Under the pieces are notes generated by a model. That model did no database searches, was not told where the DNA came from, and worked only from the letters and a program-made list of their open reading frames with translations. A stretch of 26,785 nt of DNA. Source: CAZGZD01 sp964401915. Its GTDB lineage: Bacteria; Patescibacteriota; Microgenomatia; UBA1406; GWC2-37-13. The DNA is taken from NCBI GenBank assembly GCA_964401915.1, contig CAYOAI010000015.1:1-26785 (forward strand), written 5' to 3'. Position numbers and translations under genes: made by a program. Below, one piece after another: positions 21,669-26,785 of the stretch; within the stretch, counting starts at the first letter, position 1, and each line of letters begins with the position of its first letter.

Positions 21669-24600
21669 TTAATTGACAATAAGCCAATCGAACTTGATAC
21701 TGGGGTGATTAATGGATCCTATACTTACGTCAAAGTATGGCTTGCAGCTGCTTGTTGCGCCAGAGGTACATGCTTCTTTTTTTACGACTGTGAGTTGGCC
21801 GCTTTGGATTTGAGTAGTAGGCGTAAGATAGACGAGAGAGTCTGCGTGGATTCCTGAGTTGTATATTATCACGTGAGATTCACCAGCTGGAAGTGTGCCA
21901 AAGCCTGCAGTCTGAGCGCTTGTCTGGATAGCTGGAGCATTAATACCATTGAGTGATAGATTGTCGGCTGCTGCGATGACCGCTGAATCAGAAGCTCCAT
22001 CCAGGTACTTATTTTTGATTCCAATGCTTCCAAACTGAGCAGATCCTGAGGCATCGATTGATGCGACATCCGCACCTGTCTGATCCTTGAAATTGAATTT
22101 ACTTGGCGCGCCACTCGCTGTTGATAGCTTGACATCGATATTGTCTCCATCATTCAGAGCTTGCAGCTTGTTGGTGCGTACTCCACCCTTGGCGATCACC
22201 TCACCGCGTGTTGTGAGTGTGCCGTCGCGGGCTACGACGACCGCGCCATCGAGAAGATTGATCTCAGATAGTGCATTGAGCTTGAGCTCGGACGTGAGCG
22301 ATGATATCTCATTGGATGTAATCATGATATTGCCAGCTCCAAATCCATGAGTCACATACGCATCGTACATATTGGTCGTGCCCGAGACAGCGAGATTATT
22401 TATCGCGATTGTGCCTTGGTTTTGCACGATGAAATTTTGATTCTGGTCAATGTATCCATAGAGAGGCACGGCATTTGCCCCAAGATTCTGATAGTACTGT
22501 GCGTTGGGAATCTGCTGATTTTGGAAGCTGGCAAGCTGGGCTTGAATCTCATTTACACTTTGTGAAAGCTGGGTGCTGTCGGTCGTGAGACTTGCGGTCT
22601 TATTCTCAAGCTCAGTGATATTGCCCGCATTCACCCGATTGGCTGTCAGATCTCCGCCAATCGTGGCAGCGCCTGTGGTGTCGAGTGTCTCGGATTTGAT
22701 CTTCTTGGCTGCGAGCTCTCCGCTGAAGGAGGCATTTCCTGACGCATCTATTGTGGCGACAGGCGAATCTGCGAGTCCTTTGATGATAAGACTTGCTAGT
22801 GGGCCAGAGTCATTATTTTTACTCAGATCAACTGTAATATCTTTGTTTTTCGCCTCGATTGTGTCCGTCTGTACATTATTGGAAGTAATGTTTTGCGATG
22901 TCACTTGATTGGCTGTGAGGGTATCAGTCTCGACAATTGGCGAGATTATTTTTTCCGACGCAATAAGATTCGTGAAGCTGCCGGAGATCCCAGATATAGT
23001 ATCTGTTGTAATAGTTTGAGCTGTGATGATCTGGCCTCGAATCTGTTCGCCGATTATGATGCGGGCTGTGAGTACATTATTAACGACTGCATTGGTGGTC
23101 TCAATAAGCGAAGTGGAGATCTTGGCCGATACAATCTGCGCGAAGTTGCCGACTGTGGTGATGAGGTTGCCCGCACTATCTTGTAGATTATAGTTCTGAC
23201 TCAGAATTGTGGATTTGGCTTCCTCGTGATTGGGCGTTGCGATATTTACATCGCCACTATCGTTAAGTTGCAATGGGCCTGAGTCTGCGATATTGGGTGA
23301 CCAGTACTGTGGCTTGATAAATACGATAATCTTGCCATCGGAATCTGTACCCGATAAAGCTATTCCGATTACCTGCCCAGCTCGCGTGGCTTTCATACCG
23401 ATTCCTGGAGTAGATGATGACGTGATGTAATCTCCTGTCTTGATCTCGCCATTCTCCATTGATACCTTGACCGGCACTCGGCCAGCCAGTGATACTGGTC
23501 GGGGATTCTCAGAAGTGTCAAATAATCCATCCTCTCCATAAACTTGATTTGGGGACGTAGAGATAGCTCCGAGAATCTCACCTTGATAAGGAGAAGTTGA
23601 CTTGGTCATAAATGCTTTCGAAGCTGAGGCGCCATTTACGATAGTTTCTTGCGCATTACCCGTCGCAACCACGATGTCTCCAGCCTCAATAGATGAGTCC
23701 GATGTGCCAAAATTTTCAGCCAAGTCAGTTGGTGCACCATTGCAGTCGTAGATTGCAGACTCGCCCGAGTTGTCCCAGCAGAGTCCAGCTGTATTAGCTG
23801 TTGATGGCGCGCCACCCATATAGATCATATAATTGTTATCAGCCCCTGTTTGTGCTTCAACGTAGAGTCCGTATTTAGATGATGTGCCACTTGTAGATGA
23901 AGTACCATTGGCTGCATACAGGCCGTATTGTAGTGAAGTGCAGTTCGTCGTACAATCTGAGGCAAGAGTGAGGGTGGTTGTGGTATACACTCCATAAACT
24001 GCATTGATTGCTGTATTGTTTGTTGCAGGATTTGATCCGGTTGAGGAGGGTACGAAGTAACCACCTACAACGGATTGTATCCCACCAGTCGATGCCGCTG
24101 TAGTCACCGGATTAGAAGAGATGCCATAGCTTACGCGAGTTCCTGTTGAGATCGCACCTGTTGCAGAGGTTGCCGCCTCAATCCCATAGATCGTGTCTGC
24201 GGTAGTTGAAGACGTTGAAGTTGTCGTATATATACCTCTGGCTGTTTTTGCTGCATTTCCAGATAAAGCAAGACTATTATATATACCGTAATCAGTATTA
24301 GCATTAGCCGTTGAATCAGTGGCTACGCTGTTTATATTTGTAGCAGTTACGCCTGATCCCGAGAAATCTGCGGTAAGGTTAAGAAGGCTGGAGCTTGCTC
24401 CAACAGCAGATGCAATTTTTACGAAGTGATCTGTGACACCTGTTGATGTAGGACCAGTAATAGTCAGTGCCGATCCAGTAGTGAGTGATGAAGCAAGAAT
24501 TCCTGCGACATCTGTTGTCGTTCTGGTGGAGTCGATATCAAACTGAGAATCAGGAGTCGTGTCTCCAATACCGACAAGTCCATCAAAGTAATTTATGGCA

Positions 24601-26785
24601 GTTGTGCCGGCAGAGTAAAAATTATATTCAGTGGTGGCTGAAGTAACTGTTTGATCAGCAATATACAAACCATAATTACTGGTTGATACTGTTCCTCCAG
24701 CCTCACTTGGAGCGTTTATTTGTATTCCATAGTGGTTAGCAATTGTTCCTCCGAAAAGAAGCGTATTAGCAACCTTAAAGGATATGGCAGTAGTAATAGT
24801 CCCGTTGGTACTTATGATATTTGATGCAATCGAATTTCCTGTATCAATAATTCCACCGCCTCCATTAAATACTAATCCATTTACCCCCGTGAAATTCCCC
24901 CCTATTTGGCCGCTTCCCTGATGTGCCACGCCTCCGTTGAACCCATTGATTCCTCCACCTGAAGATATATTTTGAGCGTTGCCCGATGTCACATTGATAA
25001 AGCCACTGAGTCCGTTGGCTTGAACGTAACTTGCAGTACCTGAAGGATTGAGGTTTAGTTGATCAAAAAGCCCATGATGTGTTGTTGCGTCCGAACCAAC
25101 TCCAGTAATCGTCTCATAAGTACTGAGAATAGCATTTTGATGCGATCCAAAAAAGGTTGTGTCTACTACACTAACTCCTCCATTGGCCAGTGCGCCATTG
25201 CCGATAGATGCATGGCCAGTGTCATTTAAATGAAGAATAGGAGTAGAGCTGCTATCTCGAGCTATGAAAGCCGCTGGTAATCTGTCTGGACTGGTGTCAT
25301 TTGCTGTGTCAGTCGTAGCATAGTCGACAGTAAGGCTCGTATTACTTGCAATAGCTGTCACAGTTCGAGTCTCACCTGAAACTGTGATCCGGTCTCCTAC
25401 TACGAGCTCAGTCAGAAACAATGTGCCAGAGCCTGTCACAGTTGTGCTTGCTGTGGGGTTGATGCTACCAGTTAATACCGAGGTTGCAGTTGCCGTGACT
25501 CGAGTTGAGCCATTGACATCGAGCTTGGTAAGAGGTGCGCTTGTCCCTATCCCCACACTACCTGATGTAGTAAGCGATGTGCCGGCTGCTGCGGGATCCA
25601 AAAAGTATGAGCTATTGGACACATCGATAAACTTGCCGGCCGTGACATCTCCAGCACAGGCAAAATTGCCACTGGAGTTTGTTAGGGTACAACCTGTGGA
25701 ACCTGAACCACCACCAAGTAGTATATCTCCTGTTCCAGTATTGTTGAGATTTAGAGCCCCTGATCCTTTAGCGTCGATTGAAAATGCCACGTTCGTGTCT
25801 CCACCTGTTGCGGCCAGAGTCACACCATTGCCTGTTGCGGCATTGCCGAGAGTCAGCTCATTGACGGCAGAGGAGACGCTGTCGAATATAAGTAATTCAT
25901 TGCCATTTGAGTCGGCAATGAATCCAAGATCGGCGAACTTGGGTGCAGTCAGAGTCTTATTACTCAATGTCTCAGTGCCTGCAAGCGTCGCAAGTGTACC
26001 AGATGTAGGAAGAGTTACGTTCGTTGTGCCAGTTGTTGTCAGTGTGAGAGCACTGGCACCTGATGTGGCAAAGTTGCCAGCAAGGGTAAGTGTGCCTGTT
26101 GTGAATGTTGGTGAACCTGTTCCTCCGGATAGGATTGCTTGCCCTGAAGTACCAGCAGCCGAGAACGCATACGCACTGCCTGTACCATATGCCACAGCTC
26201 CAGCTGTGGGGGTTGCTGTAGCATTTGTACCACCATTGGCGATTGGAAGCGTACCACTCACGTCAGCAGTAAGTGATACAGCACTAAATGATGGAGTAGT
26301 ACCACCATGGAGTATCTGTGTCGATGTACCAGCTGTCGTCTGTGCAAGTACACCAGATCCATTGGTATACAATGGTCCACCATTACTTGAGAATCCTGAG
26401 AAGGTAATGGTGCCTGATGAAGATAAGCCAGTGAGTCCTGAGGCAATACCTGCGCCGGATATATCCCAGTCGTTGCTGTTTATCGCTATATCATCTCCAC
26501 CATCGCCGAGCGTGACTGCGCCATTTGCAGTAAGTGCTCCATTTGCGGTCAAAGTACCTGTTGATGTCACAGTCGAGCCAAAGCTCGCAGCTCCATCAAC
26601 CCCAAGAGTTCCAGCCACATCGACAAGATAGTCGGGGGTAGCATCTCCAACTCCAAAATTCCCGCTCGTGTCAAATACACCCACTTGTGCACTGGCAGTC
26701 TTAAAGACAAGCTCTCCTGAGCCTGTAGCGTCGAGTGTGATATTGCCAGTTCCAGCAGACTGAAGAGTGATGGCCTTGGCGCTTG
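21669..26785 (-). CDS. Giant repetitive surface/fibre-like protein, N-terminus beyond the window
   Basis: The frame stays open from the TAA at 21669-21671 to the right edge (over 1,700 residues), and nothing marks a start at the internal GTG at 26684. The N-terminal part is Gly/Ser/Thr/Ala-rich beta-strand sequence of the tail-fibre type, with SGTLPIANGGTNA, LPTSGTLATLAGTETLSNKTLTAPKF and two VGIG.T.P..K/Q.D motifs. Near 23270-23795 is a compact domain (DLAENFGTSDSSIEAGDIV, VSLAGRVPVKVSMENGEIKTGDYITSSS) of the sort found in self-processing or chaperone-like ends of fibres. A coiled coil (about 22470-22610) and a final TAGFGTLPAGESHVIIYNSG...WLIVN domain (21672-21905) follow. Likely an exported fibre or adhesin. 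The stop lies 3 bp beyond the convergent prepilin stop. Confidence 0.85.
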   Translation of the reverse strand, partial: SAKAITLQSAGTGNITLDATGSGELVFKTASAQVGVFDTSGNFGVGDATPDYLVDVAGTLGVDGAASFGSTVTSTGTLTANGALTANGAVTLGDGGDDIAINSNDWDISGAGIASGLTGLSSSGTITFSGFSSNGGPLYTNGSGVLAQTTAGTSTQILHGGTTPSFSAVSLTADVSGTLPIANGGTNATATPTAGAVAYGTGSAYAFSAAGTSGQAILSGGTGSPTFTTGTLTLAGNFATSGASALTLTTTGTTNVTLPTSGTLATLAGTETLSNKTLTAPKFADLGFIADSNGNELLIFDSVSSAVNELTLGNAATGNGVTLAATGGDTNVAFSIDAKGSGALNLNNTGTGDILLGGGSGSTGCTLTNSSGNFACAGDVTAGKFIDVSNSSYFLDPAAAGTSLTTSGSVGIGTSAPLTKLDVNGSTRVTATATSVLTGSINPTASTTVTGSGTLFLTELVVGDRITVSGETRTVTAIASNTSLTVDYATTDTANDTSPDRLPAAFIARDSSSTPILHLNDTGHASIGNGALANGGVSVVDTTFFGSHQNAILSTYETITGVGSDATTHHGLFDQLNLNPSGTASYVQANGLSGFINVTSGNAQNISSGGGINGFNGGVAHQGSGQIGGNFTGVNGLVFNGGGGIIDTGNSIASNIISTNGTITTAISFKVANTLLFGGTIANHYGIQINAPSEAGGTVSTSNYGLYIADQTVTSATTEYNFYSAGTTAINYFDGLVGIGDTTPDSQFDIDSTRTTTDVAGILASSLTTGSALTITGPTSTGVTDHFVKIASAVGASSSLLNLTADFSGSGVTATNINSVATDSTANANTDYGIYNSLALSGNAAKTARGIYTTTSTSSTTADTIYGIEAATSATGAISTGTRVSYGISSNPVTTAASTGGIQSVVGGYFVPSSTGSNPATNNTAINAVYGVYTTTTLTLASDCTTNCTSLQYGLYAANGTSSTSGTSSKYGLYVEAQTGADNNYMIYMGGAPSTANTAGLCWDNSGESAIYDCNGAPTDLAENFGTSDSSIEAGDIVVATGNAQETIVNGASASKAFMTKSTSPYQGEILGAISTSPNQVYGEDGLFDTSENPRPVSLAGRVPVKVSMENGEIKTGDYITSSSTPGIGMKATRAGQVIGIALSGTDSDGKIIVFIKPQYWSPNIADSGPLQLNDSGDVNIATPNHEEAKSTILSQNYNLQDSAGNLITTVGNFAQIVSAKISTSLIETTNAVVNNVLTARIIIGEQIRGQIITAQTITTDTISGISGSFTNLIASEKIISPIVETDTLTANQVTSQNITSNNVQTDTIEAKNKDITVDLSKNNDSGPLASLIIKGLADSPVATIDASGNASFSGELAAKKIKSETLDTTGAATIGGDLTANRVNAGNITELENKTASLTTDSTQLSQSVNEIQAQLASFQNQQIPNAQYYQNLGANAVPLYGYIDQNQNFIVQNQGTIAINNLAVSGTTNMYDAYVTHGFGAGNIMITSNEISSLTSELKLNALSEINLLDGAVVVARDGTLTTRGEVIAKGGVRTNKLQALNDGDNIDVKLSTASGAPSKFNFKDQTGADVASIDASGSAQFGSIGIKNKYLDGASDSAVIAAADNLSLNGINAPAIQTSAQTAGFGTLPAGESHVIIYNSGIHADSLVYLTPTTQIQSGQLTVVKKEACTSGATSSCKPYFDVSIGSINHPSIKFDWLIVN

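Noticed and set aside
25384..26631. A 415-codon open frame on the plus strand, antisense to the giant protein
   Set aside because: It is a shadow frame produced by the biased codon use of the repetitive gene: Pro/Val-rich, with no domain and no promoter or start context.
1..26785. CRISPR array, tRNA or rRNA genes, integrase or transposase
   Set aside because: No regularly spaced direct repeats, no cloverleaf with a T-loop consensus, no rRNA-like stretch and no recombinase-like frame were found on reading both strands.

Overview
The window looks like a piece of a Candidate Phyla Radiation (Patescibacteria) genome, most likely of the Microgenomates type. I infer this from gene content and style, not from a marker-gene search. 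Clues are the compact layout, the CPR-style TatD, a four-helix-bundle (23S-IVS-like) gene, a divergent Lnt-like protein, a type IV pilin, and a giant repetitive surface protein. The standard genetic code fits: long ORFs are clean, and nearly all intact genes end in TAA or TAG.

Layout. 1-3 kb: a broken tatD, a His-rich membrane protein and an apolipoprotein N-acyltransferase-like protein, closed by an intrinsic terminator. 3-6 kb: the potassium transporter Kup, convergent with a GT4 glycosyltransferase. 6-7.7 kb: a large uncharacterised protein carrying a beta-carbonic-anhydrase-like zinc signature. 7.7-10.3 kb: a thymidylate/folate cluster (dCTP deaminase/dUTPase-fold protein, thyA, folA) interrupted by a four-helix-bundle gene and by GTAG/CTAC hairpin repeats. 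10.3-13.5 kb: two small membrane proteins, an alpha/beta-hydrolase-like protein and an unknown protein. 13.5-15.4 kb: a promoter, a structured RNA leader of about 390 nt, and rho. 15.4-18.5 kb: a CsoR-family repressor with its operator, thioredoxin reductase and a LysM-M23 peptidase, with two copies of a 156-bp fold-back repeat. 18.5-26.8 kb: an O-antigen-ligase-like TPR protein, a prepilin with a cysteine-rich tail, and the giant surface protein running off the right edge.

Common themes. Many genes have a -10 box (often TACAAT) only 5-15 nt before the start codon, some with a clear TTGACA at 17 bp. This implies leaderless or nearly leaderless mRNAs and helps choose start codons. The most interesting unexplained structures are the covarying 156-bp fold-back repeat, the GTAG/CTAC elements (two empty, one apparently filled with the four-helix gene), and the pseudoknot-like RNA ahead of rho.
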